Source: Bordetella genomosp. 13 (GTDB lineage: Bacteria; Pseudomonadota; Gammaproteobacteria; Burkholderiales; Burkholderiaceae_B). Taken from it: DNA of 64,000 bases. The stretch covers positions 372,001 to 436,000 of the forward strand of contig NZ_VEHL01000001.1 of the NCBI RefSeq assembly GCF_007679965.1, written 5' to 3'. Position 1 is the stretch's first letter; every line of letters starts with the position of its first letter. Shown here piece after piece: positions 10,598 to 21,463 of the stretch. Made by a program: the position numbers and the translations under genes. The notes under the pieces are model-generated. The model saw nothing but the letters and a program-made list of their open reading frames with translations. It was not told the DNA's origin and ran no database searches.

Positions 10598-11141
10598 CCC
10601 GCAGCCCGCGCGCCGCCTGGGAACCCCCAGCAACGTGCATCCCGAGCGCCTGTCGCATCCGGCGCACGGCGCGTTCGTCTGGGGCACGCTGCTGCTGGTC
10701 TGGCTGGTGTCGCTGCTGCCCTGGCGCCAATGGACGGCCGCGCCCGACATCCTGGCGCTGGTCATCGCCTTCTGGTGCGCGCACGAGCCGCGCCGCGTGG
10801 GCCTGGTCACCGCCTTCGTCTTCGGCTTGCTGCTCGACGTGCACGACGCCGGCCTGCTGGGCGGCCATGCCCTGTCCTATACTTTGGTGGCATACGGATC
10901 GGTGGCGCTGTATCGCCGCCTGCAGCGCTTCGAGCTCTGGAGCCAGGCGATGCACATGCTGCCCGTGTTCGTGCTGTCCCAGTTCGCCACGCAGATCGTG
11001 CTGGCCTGGCTGGCGGGCCGCTGGCCCGGCTGGGACTGGGCCCTGGGCGCGTTGCTCACGGCGGCCATCTGGCCCATGGTGGGATGGGTGCTGCTGTTGC
11101 CGCAGCGCCGCCTCGACGATGTGGAATCTTCCGCCGGGTAG
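10584..11141 (+). CDS. mreD: Rod shape-determining protein MreD
   Basis: A 185-residue polytopic membrane protein with about five or six hydrophobic segments, starting at FVWGTLLLVWLVSLLPW after a soluble N-terminus of some 30 residues. The family is poorly conserved in sequence; assignment rests on the hydrophobic profile, the size and the position between mreC and mrdA. MreD is part of the elongasome. The 14-bp overlap with mreC implies translational coupling. Confidence 0.92.
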   Translation: MARSNPQPARRLGTPSNVHPERLSHPAHGAFVWGTLLLVWLVSLLPWRQWTAAPDILALVIAFWCAHEPRRVGLVTAFVFGLLLDVHDAGLLGGHALSYTLVAYGSVALYRRLQRFELWSQAMHMLPVFVLSQFATQIVLAWLAGRWPGWDWALGALLTAAIWPMVGWVLLLPQRRLDDVESSAG

Positions 11142-11153
11142 GCGGCAGGCGCG

Positions 11154-13304
11154 ATGTTCGAATTCAAGAAGACCGGTCAGCAGCAGAAGCAGCGCTTCCG
11201 GCTGCGCGCCTGGGTAGGCGCGGCGGCGGCGTTGCTGTGCTTCGGCGTCTTGATCGGGCGCTTCTGGTATCTGCAGGTCGACCGCTACGAAGGCCTGTCC
11301 CAGCGCGCCGACCGCAACCGCATCGCGGTGGTGCCCATCCCGCCGCGCCGCGGCGAGATCCTCGACCGCAACGGCGAGATCCTGGCCCGCAATTACCGCA
11401 CCTATACGCTGGACGTCGTGCCCGCCCGCGCCGGCGACCTGACCGACCTGTTCGAGCGCCTGTCGCAGGTGGTCTATCTCAGCCCCAACGACCAGCGCAA
11501 GTTCCGCCGCCTGGTCGGCGAATCCGGCCGCTACGCCACGCTGACGCTGCGCAACAACCTGAACGACACCGAGGCGGCCTGGTTCGCCGCGCACGCGTTC
11601 GAGTTCCCCGGGGTCGAGCTGCGCGCGCGCTGGGTCCGGGAGTACCCCCAGGGCGCCGCCGCGGGGCACGTGGTGGGCTACATCGGCCGCATCTCCGAGA
11701 ACGACCTCGACGAGTTGGACAAGACCGGCGAAACCGGCAACTACCGCGGTACCGACGTCATCGGCAAGAAGGGCATCGAGAAGTCCTGGGAAACCGCGCT
11801 GCACGGGCGCACCGGGGTGGAAGAGGTGGAAGTCACCGCGGGCGGGCGCCCGGTGCGCACGCTGCGCCGCACCGATCCGGTGCCGGGCTCCGACATCATG
11901 CTGTCCATCGACATGGGCCTGCAGCGCGTGGCCGAAGAGGCCTTCGAAGGCCGCCGCGGCGCCCTGGTGGCCATCGATCCCGATACCGGCGAAGTGCTGG
12001 CCTTCGTGTCGCAGCCCTCGTTCGACCCCAATCTGTTCATCGACGGCATCGACGTCGAGAACTGGAAGCTGCTGAACGAATCGCCCGACCATCCGCTGAT
12101 CAATCGGCCGCTGTACGGCACCTATCCCATCGGTTCCACGTACAAGCCCTTCGTCGGCCTGGCGGCGCTGGAACTGGGCAAGCGCAGCGCCACCGAGCGC
12201 ATCCCCGATCCGGGCTATTACGAATTCGGCGGACAGCGGTTCCGCAACGCCGGGGGCGCGGCCTATGGCATGACGGACATGCACAAGGCCATCGTGGTGT
12301 CGTCCGACACCTATTTCTATTCGCTGGGGCCCGAGATCGGCGTCAATCCGCTGCACGATTTCACCAAGCAGTTCGGCTTCGGCCAGATCACCGGCATCGA
12401 CCTGGACGGCGAGAAGGCGGGCGTCTTGCCCTCCACCGAGTGGAAGCGCAAGGCGTACAAGGACCGCGAGCGGCAGCGCTGGTACGCCGGCGAGACCATC
12501 TCCGTGGCGGTGGGGCAGGGCTACAACTCGTTCACGCTGCTGCAGCTGGCGCAGGGCACGTCCACGCTGGCCAACAGCGGCCTGTACCGCAAGCCGCACC
12601 TGGTGCATGCCGTGCGCGATCCTCGCACGGGCGCGGCCGAGAAGACCAAGTCGGCGCCCGACTACCAGATTCCCCTGAAACAGCAGAACGTCGACATCAT
12701 CAAGTCCGCCATGGCCGACGTGGTCAAGGCGGGCACGGCGCGGCGCGCCTTCGCCAACGCGCAGTACCAGTCGGCCGGCAAGACGGGCACGGCGCAGGTG
12801 TTCAGCCTGCGCGGCTCGCACTATCGCGCCTCCGAGGTGTCCGAACGCCTGCGCGATCATGCGCTGTTCATGGGGTTCGCCCCGGTCGACCACCCGCGCA
12901 TCGCGGTGGCCCTGATCGTCGAGAACGCGGGCTGGGGCGCCAGCGTGGCCGCGCCCGTGGCGCGCAAGGTGTTCGACTACTGGCTCCTCGAGAAAGGCCG
13001 CCAGCCGGCGCGCAGCGCAGAAGGGGCCGGCGGGGCCGACGGCGCGCAGGCCAAGCCCGGCGCCGCCGCGGCGGCCGAGGCGTCCCCCGAGCCGGGCGAG
13101 GTGTCGTCCCAGGTGTTCAGCGACGTCGATGCCCTGCGGCCCGGCCGCCAGGCCGCCGCGCCCAAGCCTGCCAGGCCCCGCATGCCCGTCACGCCCGGCC
13201 CGCAGCCGCCCAGACCCGCATCATCGTCCCCCGAGGCTGCCTTGCCTGCACGGCCCAATGCTTCCAACGTGGCCGCGGCCGCACGATCCGGAGCCTCCGA
13301 ATGA
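11154..13304 (+). CDS. mrdA: Penicillin-binding protein 2 (elongation transpeptidase)
   Basis: A 716-residue class B PBP. A single membrane helix lies at about residues 20-40, then the pedestal domain (PPRRGEILDRNGEILARN), then the transpeptidase domain with GSTYKPF (SxxK, catalytic Ser), SSDTYFYSLG (SxD/SxN-type) and GKTGTAQ (KTG). It crosslinks strands made by RodA during side-wall growth in the periplasm. E. coli PBP2 has 633 residues; the extra length is an Ala/Pro-rich tail from about residue 617 to the end with no evident domain. The stop codon overlaps the rodA start (ATGA at 13301-13304). Confidence 0.96.
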   Translation: MFEFKKTGQQQKQRFRLRAWVGAAAALLCFGVLIGRFWYLQVDRYEGLSQRADRNRIAVVPIPPRRGEILDRNGEILARNYRTYTLDVVPARAGDLTDLFERLSQVVYLSPNDQRKFRRLVGESGRYATLTLRNNLNDTEAAWFAAHAFEFPGVELRARWVREYPQGAAAGHVVGYIGRISENDLDELDKTGETGNYRGTDVIGKKGIEKSWETALHGRTGVEEVEVTAGGRPVRTLRRTDPVPGSDIMLSIDMGLQRVAEEAFEGRRGALVAIDPDTGEVLAFVSQPSFDPNLFIDGIDVENWKLLNESPDHPLINRPLYGTYPIGSTYKPFVGLAALELGKRSATERIPDPGYYEFGGQRFRNAGGAAYGMTDMHKAIVVSSDTYFYSLGPEIGVNPLHDFTKQFGFGQITGIDLDGEKAGVLPSTEWKRKAYKDRERQRWYAGETISVAVGQGYNSFTLLQLAQGTSTLANSGLYRKPHLVHAVRDPRTGAAEKTKSAPDYQIPLKQQNVDIIKSAMADVVKAGTARRAFANAQYQSAGKTGTAQVFSLRGSHYRASEVSERLRDHALFMGFAPVDHPRIAVALIVENAGWGASVAAPVARKVFDYWLLEKGRQPARSAEGAGGADGAQAKPGAAAAAEASPEPGEVSSQVFSDVDALRPGRQAAAPKPARPRMPVTPGPQPPRPASSSPEAALPARPNASNVAAAARSGASE

Positions 13305-14440
13305 AGCGCCTGGGCCTGCTGTTGCTGCGCGTGTTCATGGCGTTCGACTGGCCGTTGCTGCTGATCCTGCTGCTGTTCGCGGGCCTGGGCCTGACGGTCA
13401 TGCATTCGGCCGTGGGCAGCACCGACTGGCGCTTCGCCGACCAGTCGCGCAATTTCCTGGCGGCCTTCATCGCCATGTGGATCGTGGCGCTGGTGCCTCC
13501 CAACCTGCTGATGAAGCTGGCGCTGCCGTTCTACATCGTCGGCGTGGTGCTGCTGCTGGGCGTGGAGTTCTTCGGCGAGACCAGCAAGGGCGCCACGCGC
13601 TGGCTGAACCTGGGCGTGACGCGCATCCAGCCGTCCGAGATGATGAAGATCGCCGTGCCGATGATGCTGGCCTGGTATTTCCAGCGCCACGAGGGGGCGG
13701 TGCGCGTCATCGACTTCATCGTGGCGGCGGCCATGCTGGCGGCGCCGTTCGGACTGATCGTGCTGCAGCCCGACCTGGGCACGGCGCTGCTGGTGTTCGG
13801 CGCCGGCTTCTTCGTCATCTACTTCGCCGGCCTGTCGTTCAAGCTGCTGATCCCGGTGGTGCTGGCCGGGGTCGTCGGCCTGGGCACGCTGGTCTACAAC
13901 GAAGAACACCTGTGCACGCCCGAGGTCGATTGGGTGGTGCTGCACGACTACCAGAAGCACCGCGTCTGCACGCTGCTCAATCCCAGTTCCGACCCGCTGG
14001 GCAAGGGCTTCCACACGATCCAGTCGATGATCGCGGTGGGCTCGGGCGGCCTGTACGGCAAGGGCTACATGCAGGGTACGCAGACCCACCTGGACTTCAT
14101 CCCCGAACGCACCACCGACTTCGTGTTCGCGGTGTACGCCGAGGAATTCGGCATGTATGGCGGGGTGGCGCTGCTGGTGCTCTACGCCCTGCTGATCGCG
14201 CGAGGCCTGGCCATCGCGCAGAACGGCAGCACCCAGTTCGGCCGCCTGCTGGCGGGCGCGCTGACGATGATGATGTTCATGTACGTGTTCGTGAACATCG
14301 GCATGGTCACGGGCATCCTGCCCGTGGTGGGCGTGCCCTTGCCCTTCATGAGCTACGGCGGCACCGCGCTGCTGACCATGGGCATCGCCTGCGGGATCAT
14401 GATGAGCGTCAGCCGGCATCATCGGCCGGTGAAGAAATAG
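13301..14440 (+). CDS. rodA: SEDS peptidoglycan glycosyltransferase RodA
   Basis: A 379-residue polytopic SEDS protein with about ten membrane segments. Visible family marks are GATRWLNLGVTRIQPSE (the loop holding the conserved Trp-Leu and Gln-Pro-Ser), QPDLGTALLV, and the C-terminal GVPLPFMSYGGTALL. It polymerises lipid II into glycan strands with PBP2. The frame is open for thousands of bases upstream, but the ATG at 13301 gives the true N-terminus and overlaps the mrdA stop by four bases. It is the last gene of the rod operon. Confidence 0.96.
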   Translation: MKRLGLLLLRVFMAFDWPLLLILLLFAGLGLTVMHSAVGSTDWRFADQSRNFLAAFIAMWIVALVPPNLLMKLALPFYIVGVVLLLGVEFFGETSKGATRWLNLGVTRIQPSEMMKIAVPMMLAWYFQRHEGAVRVIDFIVAAAMLAAPFGLIVLQPDLGTALLVFGAGFFVIYFAGLSFKLLIPVVLAGVVGLGTLVYNEEHLCTPEVDWVVLHDYQKHRVCTLLNPSSDPLGKGFHTIQSMIAVGSGGLYGKGYMQGTQTHLDFIPERTTDFVFAVYAEEFGMYGGVALLVLYALLIARGLAIAQNGSTQFGRLLAGALTMMMFMYVFVNIGMVTGILPVVGVPLPFMSYGGTALLTMGIACGIMMSVSRHHRPVKK

Positions 14441-14446
14441 GGATCC

Positions 14447-14475
14447 CCGGGCCGGCCTGGCCCGGCCGGGTTTGA
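14447..14475 (+). terminator. Possible terminator after rodA
   Basis: A GC-rich stem CCGGGCC/GGCCCGG (14447-14453 and 14459-14465) with a five-base loop lies just beyond the rodA stop, followed by only a weak TTTG run at 14471. The position fits; the weak U-tract keeps confidence low. Confidence 0.35.
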
Positions 14476-14550
14476 TCAGGATCAATGCGAGGGGCGCGGC
14501 GCCTGCGTACCATAGGGTACCCGGCCCACGTCCACGCAAGGAAATCCGTC

Positions 14551-16056
14551 ATGCCTGATCGGCTGAAAGCCATGCTCGCCTATTTCCAGGAAAACGTGCC
14601 GTTTCGTCTGGCGCCCGCGGCCGTCACGACGGCATTCCTGGTCGCCATGCTGCTGCTGCCCGTACCGGAAGGGCTCGCGCCCAAGGCCTGGGCGCTGCTG
14701 GCCATCTTCCTGACGACGATCCTGGCAATCATCCTGAAGGTGATGCCCATCGGTGTCATGGCCATGATGGCCATGACCATCGTGGCGCTGAGCCAGGTGA
14801 CGTCCACCTCGTCCAAGGGAGCCATCGCGGATGCGCTGTCCAGCCTGGCCAATCCGTTGATCTGGCTGATCGTGGTGGCCATCCTGGTGTCGCGCGGCCT
14901 GAAGAAGACCGGCCTGGGCCAGCGCATCGGCCTGTTGTTCATCTCCCGCCTGGGACGCCGGACGGTCGGCATCGGCTATGGGCTGGCGGTCTGCGAACTG
15001 GTGCTGGCGCCCTTCACGCCCAGCAACACCGCGCGCGGCGGCGGCATCGTCCACCCCATCATGAAATCGATCGCCGGCGCGTTCGATTCCGATCCCGCCA
15101 AGGGCACCGAGCGCAGGATGGGCACCTACCTGTCGCTGGTGAACATGCATGCCAACACGATCACCTCGGGCATGTTCGTCACCGCCACGGCGCCCAACCC
15201 CCTGGTGGTCGATTATGTGGCACGGGTGACGAACCAGAGCCTGCACCTGTCCTGGACGACCTGGGCGCTGTGCATGCTGCTGCCCGGCCTGGCCTGCCTG
15301 CTGCTGATGCCGCTGCTGCTGTCGGTGCTGGCGCCGCCCGAGGTCAAGGCCACCCCGCATGCCGTGGAGTACGCCCGCACCGAACTGCGGCGCATGGGCC
15401 CGCTGTCCGGCGGCGAGCGCGTCATGATCGGCACCTTTGGCGTCCTGCTGGTGCTGTGGGCCAATCTGCCGGCCATGGTCTTCGGACCGGCGTTCACGCT
15501 GGACCCCACCGTGGTCGCGTTCGTCGGCCTGTTCATCCTGATCATCACCGGCACGATAGCCTGGGACGACGTGCTGTCGGAGAAGAGTGCCTGGGACACG
15601 CTGATCTGGTTCGGCGCGCTGGTCATGATGGCGGAGCAGCTGAACAAGACCGGCGTCATCGCCTGGTTTTCGGCACTGCTGAAGAACGGCATCGTGTCGG
15701 CCGGCCTGGGCTGGGAAATGGCCGCCGCGCTGTTGGTGCTGCTGTTCGTGTTCTCGCACTACTTCTTCGCCAGCACCACCGCGCACATCAGCGCCATGAT
15801 GCTGGCCTTCCTGACCGTGGGCGCGGCGCTGGTTCCGCCGGACTACCTGGCGCCGTTCCTGCTGATGATGGCGGCGGGCTCCACCATCATGATGACGCTT
15901 ACGCACTACGCCACGGGAACCTCGCCGATCATCTTCGGCAGCGGCTACGTCACGCTGGGCACGTGGTGGCGCGTGGGATTCGTGATGTGCGTGGTCGAGC
16001 TGGCGATATACGCCGTGCTGGGCGTGCTGTGGTGGAAGATGCTGGGCATGTGGTAG
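14551..16056 (+). CDS. DASS-family anion:sodium symporter
   Basis: A 501-residue membrane protein with about 12 hydrophobic segments. Two hairpin-like motifs typical of the divalent anion:Na+ symporter family (SLT/DASS) are visible: PFTPSNTARGGGIVHPIMKS in the first half and ATGTSPIIFGSGYV in the second. Members carry dicarboxylates, citrate or tartrate. The profile is closest in appearance to the bacterial CitT/YflS or 2-oxoglutarate/malate translocator branch; the substrate is inferred only as a small organic anion. The ATG at 14551 follows AAGGAAAT; an upstream in-frame alternative near 14485 would add a charged, non-family N-terminus. No partner genes are nearby. Confidence 0.85.
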   Translation: MPDRLKAMLAYFQENVPFRLAPAAVTTAFLVAMLLLPVPEGLAPKAWALLAIFLTTILAIILKVMPIGVMAMMAMTIVALSQVTSTSSKGAIADALSSLANPLIWLIVVAILVSRGLKKTGLGQRIGLLFISRLGRRTVGIGYGLAVCELVLAPFTPSNTARGGGIVHPIMKSIAGAFDSDPAKGTERRMGTYLSLVNMHANTITSGMFVTATAPNPLVVDYVARVTNQSLHLSWTTWALCMLLPGLACLLLMPLLLSVLAPPEVKATPHAVEYARTELRRMGPLSGGERVMIGTFGVLLVLWANLPAMVFGPAFTLDPTVVAFVGLFILIITGTIAWDDVLSEKSAWDTLIWFGALVMMAEQLNKTGVIAWFSALLKNGIVSAGLGWEMAAALLVLLFVFSHYFFASTTAHISAMMLAFLTVGAALVPPDYLAPFLLMMAAGSTIMMTLTHYATGTSPIIFGSGYVTLGTWWRVGFVMCVVELAIYAVLGVLWWKMLGMW

Positions 16057-16101
16057 GCCCGGAGCCGAGCCTGCATGGAAGGCGCCGGGCGGCGCCCGGC
16101 A

Positions 16102-16683
16102 TCAGGCCTGTCCCAGCACGATGCGCAGTTGCTCGTCCAGGTGGGCGGTGGGCGCGACCCGCCATCCGCTTTGCGCGTAGCGCAGCCAGCGCCCCATCAC
16201 GAAATGCGTCAGCAGGCTGGCATGGGCCGCGACGTTGGCATCGGCGGGCAGCGCGGCCTCGCTCACCGCGGTGCGCAGGCACTGCTTCAGCGTGGCCTCG
16301 ATGCGGTCGTTGATGTGGTTGATGCGTTCCTGCAGCCGGTTGTCCTCGGTGACCAGGGCGTCGCCGGTCAGCACGCGCGTCATGCCGCGGTTGCGTTCGG
16401 CGAAGGACAGCAGCATGCCGACGGTCTTGCGGGCCTGGGAGAGGCCGTCGGGCTCGGTGGCGCCGATCTGGTTGACCAACGTGAAGATGCTGGTCTCGAT
16501 GAACTCGATCAGGCCCTCGAACATCTGGGCCTTGCTGGCGAAATGGCGGTACAGCGCGGCCTCGGACACCTGCAGCCGGGCCGCCAGGGCAGCCGTGGTG
16601 ATGCGGGCCGCATGCGGCTGTTCGAGCATCTCGGCCAGCGCTTGCAGGATCTGATGCTTTCTTTCGCCGGGTTTGGTGGCCAT
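16102..16683 (-). CDS. slmA: TetR-family nucleoid occlusion factor SlmA
   Basis: A 193-residue TetR-fold protein. The N-terminal HTH is seen in ILQALAEMLEQPHAARITTAALAARLQVSEAALYRHFASKAQMFEGLIEF, with the SEAALYRHF recognition helix shared by SlmA. The C-terminal region contains LLTHFVMGRWLRYAQSGWR, also an SlmA-like ending. SlmA binds chromosomal sites and blocks FtsZ rings over the nucleoid. The ATG at 16683 (MATKPGERKHQILQ) matches the family; the open frame extends 15 codons further. It lies just downstream of argB and the HAD gene on the same strand, a neighbourhood known for betaproteobacterial slmA. Confidence 0.9.
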   Translation of the reverse strand: MATKPGERKHQILQALAEMLEQPHAARITTAALAARLQVSEAALYRHFASKAQMFEGLIEFIETSIFTLVNQIGATEPDGLSQARKTVGMLLSFAERNRGMTRVLTGDALVTEDNRLQERINHINDRIEATLKQCLRTAVSEAALPADANVAAHASLLTHFVMGRWLRYAQSGWRVAPTAHLDEQLRIVLGQA

Positions 16684-16732
16684 GGGCAGGGCCTGTAATA
16701 GTCGGGCGGTGGATGGAAAGCCGGCCACGCGC

Positions 16733-17478
16733 TCAACCGCGCAGGGGACGGCGGCGTAGCAGCAGGTCGCGAATCGAGTTTACTCGTAAGTCGACATAAC
16801 TTGGACGACTACGGGCTGCCTTCGCAAACGGCGTGCCCGGGTGGTAGACGTGCACCGTGCGCACCCCCGCCTGCCGGGCGCCGCGCAGGTTGGCCAGGGT
16901 GTCCTCGACCAGCACGGCGCGCGACGCGGGCACGCCCTCGCGCGCCAGCACGTAGCGCATCAGGGCGACCGACGGCTTGGGCCGGAATTCGCCGTGCAGG
17001 CGCATGTGTTCGATGGCCCACAGGCTGTCGAACTGCTGCAGGATGCCCAGGTGGCGCAGCACCGCCCTGGCGTAGTGGAACGGGGCATTGGTCAGCAGCA
17101 CCTTGCGGCCGGGCAGGCTGCGCAAACGCTGCGCCAGCCCGCGCTCGGCGCGGATCAGCGGCTCGACGTCGAAGTCATGGCTGCGCAGCAGGAACTGGTT
17201 GGCATCGACGCCGTGGTGGCGGACCAGGCCGATGACGGTGGCGCCGTAGCGCTTCCAGTATTTCTGGCGCAACAGGTTGGCCGCGTCGATGTCCACGCCC
17301 AGCGCCTCGGACACCGCGCTGGTCATGCCCTTGTCGATGCGCGGGAAAATCGCGTGCGAGGTGTCGTGCAGCGTGTTGTCCAGGTCGAACAGCCACAGGC
17401 GCTGCGGCACGCCCGTGGCCAGGCGGCGGCTGCGGCGCTGGCGCGCCGCGGGCCGCAGCAAATGCCTGTGAGCATGCA

Positions 17479-17479
<1 letters not shown>
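16733..17479 (-). CDS. HAD-superfamily pyrimidine 5'-nucleotidase-like hydrolase
   Basis: A 248-residue HAD phosphatase. Motif I is LWLFDLDNTLHD (nucleophile and acid-base aspartates), motif II is VLLTNAP, and a lysine in RPKPSV and an acidic motif VEDTLANLRGA complete the site. It resembles the Sdt1/PhoE-like pyrimidine 5'-nucleotidases that sit beside argB in many Burkholderiales. A basic stretch of some 25 residues precedes the HAD core. The ATG at 17479 overlaps the argB stop (TGATG), so translation is probably coupled. Confidence 0.8.
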
Positions 17480-19429
<1,950 letters not shown>

Positions 19430-19560
19430 TTCGGCGGGCAACCCCGGCAGGAGCGACCTCGGCCGGCAAGGTCGGGGTTCCCGCCCCGGCTTGCGGAATG
19501 CCGGGCCCGGCACGCTTGCCGCCAGGCGCCTGGCGGGTCGATGCGCGGCTCGGGCGCAAA

Positions 19561-19591
19561 AACAAAAAGGACCCCAGCGGGGTCCTTTTGC
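19561..19591. terminator. Bidirectional terminator between metQ-like gene and tlpA-like gene
   Basis: AAAAGGACCCC (19565-19575), a three-base loop, and GGGGTCCTTTT (19579-19589) form a perfect 11-bp stem. It ends in TTTT on the plus strand and in TTTTTGTTTTT on the minus strand, so it can stop both convergent genes. Confidence 0.8.
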
Positions 19592-19617
19592 ATTCCGGCT
19601 AAAAGGCGATGCCGGGA

Positions 19618-20112
19618 TCAGCCTGCCGCCAGTGCCTTTTCGACCGTGGCGTGGAATTCCGCCACGTCGTACTCGCCCAGGTAGCGCTTGATGATGCGGC
19701 CTTGCTTGTCGATCAGGAAGGCGGTGGGGGTGAGGCGCACGTCGCCGAAGGCCTTCGCCACGTCGCCCTTGGCGTCCAGCGCCACGGGGAAGGGCAGCTT
19801 GCGGCTTTCGGTGAAGTTCAGCACGTAATTGGCCGGATCGTACGACATGGCCACCGCAACGGCCTCGTAGCCCTTGGGAGCGTACTCGTTGTAGGCCTTG
19901 ATGGTTTCCGGCATCTGCTTGACGCAGGTGACGCAGCTGGTGGCCCAGAACTTGACCAGCACGACCTTGCCGCGCAGGTCCTGCATGCTGACCTGCTTGC
20001 CATCGATCATGCTGAACGTGACGTCGGGCGCGGTGGGGGCGGGCCGCATGACGAACCAGCCGCCGATGCCGGCGGCCACGACCACGGCCAGGGCGAGAAT
20101 GAGCTTTTTCAT
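19618..20112 (-). CDS. TlpA/ResA-like thiol-disulfide protein
   Basis: A 164-residue thioredoxin-fold protein with an uncleaved or signal-like N-terminal hydrophobic segment (residues 3-22). The active site is WATSCVTCVKQMPE with Cys60 and Cys63; the cis-proline loop is LTPTAFLID. TlpA-like proteins reduce periplasmic disulfides, for example in cytochrome c or copper-site maturation. The CVTC dipeptide differs from the CEPC/CxPC of classic TlpA/ResA. Its ATG overlaps the stop of the BON-domain gene (ATGA at 20109-20112), so the two are translationally coupled. Confidence 0.85.
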   Translation of the reverse strand: MKKLILALAVVVAAGIGGWFVMRPAPTAPDVTFSMIDGKQVSMQDLRGKVVLVKFWATSCVTCVKQMPETIKAYNEYAPKGYEAVAVAMSYDPANYVLNFTESRKLPFPVALDAKGDVAKAFGDVRLTPTAFLIDKQGRIIKRYLGEYDVAEFHATVEKALAAG

Positions 20113-20861
20113 TTGATGGGCATGGTTTGCATGGAGCCGCCAGTATCGACGCTCGTGGCTGACGCGCCGCTGTCTTCGATGGGCGCCTGGGGCGCCGCGG
20201 GTTCGGCGGAACCGGACTTGTTCGGCTCGACCTGGTCCTTGGCGCCGCCGGACAGGCGCACGGCCTCGTCGCGGCTGATGATGTCGAACAGCTTGACCAC
20301 CTTGGCCACGCCACCCACGCCGGAGACGGTGGACGCGGCATAGTCGCCCTCGATCTTGGTGACCTTGCCCATCAGGTAGACCACGCCGCGGTCGGTGGTG
20401 ACGGTGATGGCGCTGGCCGGCACGTAGCGCGCGTTCAGCAGCGCGGCGTGCACCTTGGAGCTCAGCCAGGAATCGTTGCTGCGCGTGCCGAACGAGGCGG
20501 CGGGGCCCACGGTCAGCTGGTTGTACACGGTCTTGGCATGCTCGACGCGCTGCGCGATGGAGGTGGCCTCGGCCTTGGCGGCGTCGGACGGCACGTCGCC
20601 GGTCAGCAGGACGCGGCCTTCGTACGAGGTGGCATTGATGCGCGCCGCGTCGCCCAGCTTCTGCGAAATCTGGCTTTGCGCCTTGAAGGCGATGTTCTGG
20701 TCTTCGAGCTGGATGCCCGAGGTGCGCCGGTCGGTGGCGACCACGGCGGTGGTGGCGGCGGCGCCGCCGACGATCAGGGGCACGCAGCCCGGCAGGGCCA
20801 CGGCGCAGGCCAGCAGGGCAGCCAGCAGGGGTGCGCGGGAGGGGGCTGGGACGTTCATCAT
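20109..20861 (-). CDS. BON-domain outer-membrane lipoprotein (DolP/YraP-like)
   Basis: A 250-residue precursor with a lipobox ALPGC (Cys at residue 26 from the start at 20861) followed by two BON domains (about residues 55-120 and 130-200; VLLTGDVPSDAAKAEA and GVVYLMGKVTKIEG are the glycine-rich strands). E. coli DolP (191 residues) keeps the outer membrane intact at division sites. Here a Pro/Ala/Ser-rich tail of about 50 residues follows the second BON domain. The start overlaps the upstream SIS gene's stop (TAATG); an ATG at 20858 is one codon further in. Context (rsmI, yraN and an SIS protein) matches the dolP locus. Confidence 0.85.
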   Translation of the reverse strand: MMNVPAPSRAPLLAALLACAVALPGCVPLIVGGAAATTAVVATDRRTSGIQLEDQNIAFKAQSQISQKLGDAARINATSYEGRVLLTGDVPSDAAKAEATSIAQRVEHAKTVYNQLTVGPAASFGTRSNDSWLSSKVHAALLNARYVPASAITVTTDRGVVYLMGKVTKIEGDYAASTVSGVGGVAKVVKLFDIISRDEAVRLSGGAKDQVEPNKSGSAEPAAPQAPIEDSGASATSVDTGGSMQTMPIK

Positions 20862-21463
20862 TATTCGGTGTCTCCAAGCAAGAGGGCATCGATGCCGTCG
20901 CACAGCGCGTGCAGCAGCAGGCCGTGGACTTCCTGGATGCGCATGGTACGGTCATGCGGCACACAGAGATGGACGTCCTGCGGCGTCATCAGTTCCCCGA
21001 TCACGCCGCCGCCCTTGCCCGTGAGGGCGATGACGTGCATCTCGCGATCGCGCGCGGCCTCGATGGCGCGCACCACGTTGGGCGAATTGCCGCTGGTGGA
21101 CAGGGCCACCAGGATGTCGCCGGCCTGGCCCAGTGCGCTGACCTGGCGTTCGAACACTTCGTCGAAGCCGTAGTCGTTGCCCACGGCGGTGAGGATCGAG
21201 GTGTCGGCGCTGAGCGTGATGCCGGCCAGGGGCAGGCGTTCGCGCTCGAAGCGGCCGACCAGTTCGGCGATGAAATGCTGCGCGTCGGCGGCCGAGCCGC
21301 CGTTGCCGCAGGCGAGAATCCGGCCATTGTTGGCCAGGGCCGAGAACATGAGGTCGACGCCGGCGGCCAGGGGCTCTGCCAGGGCGTGCATGCTTTGTTC
21401 GAACAGGCCGATCGCGTCGCGGAAATGCGACGTCATCCGGGAGGTCATATCCATGGCGCGCAT
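20861..21463 (-). CDS. SIS-domain protein (DiaA/GmhA-like)
   Basis: About 200 residues with a single SIS domain. The sugar-phosphate-binding loop GRILACGNGGSAADAQHFIAE and the ALSTSGNSPN motif are shared by phosphoheptose isomerase GmhA and by the DnaA-binding initiator DiaA, which cannot be separated by motifs alone. Position in a yraN-SIS-dolP chain argues for DiaA; annotation of such genes as gmhA is common. The ATG at 21463 overlaps the yraN stop (TAATG); an internal ATG at 21454 (MDMTSRMTSHF) is an equally plausible start giving 197 residues. Confidence 0.8.
   Translation of the reverse strand: MRAMDMTSRMTSHFRDAIGLFEQSMHALAEPLAAGVDLMFSALANNGRILACGNGGSAADAQHFIAELVGRFERERLPLAGITLSADTSILTAVGNDYGFDEVFERQVSALGQAGDILVALSTSGNSPNVVRAIEAARDREMHVIALTGKGGGVIGELMTPQDVHLCVPHDRTMRIQEVHGLLLHALCDGIDALLLGDTE

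Noticed and set aside
10440..12893. An 817-codon minus-strand frame across mreC-mreD-mrdA
   Set aside because: Antisense shadow; the plus-strand genes have strong family motifs and this frame has only Gln/Gly/His/Arg-rich sequence.
10730..14440. A 1236-codon plus-strand frame read as one long protein ending in RodA
   Set aside because: Only the last 379 codons are RodA; the rest is out-of-frame mreD/mrdA sequence.
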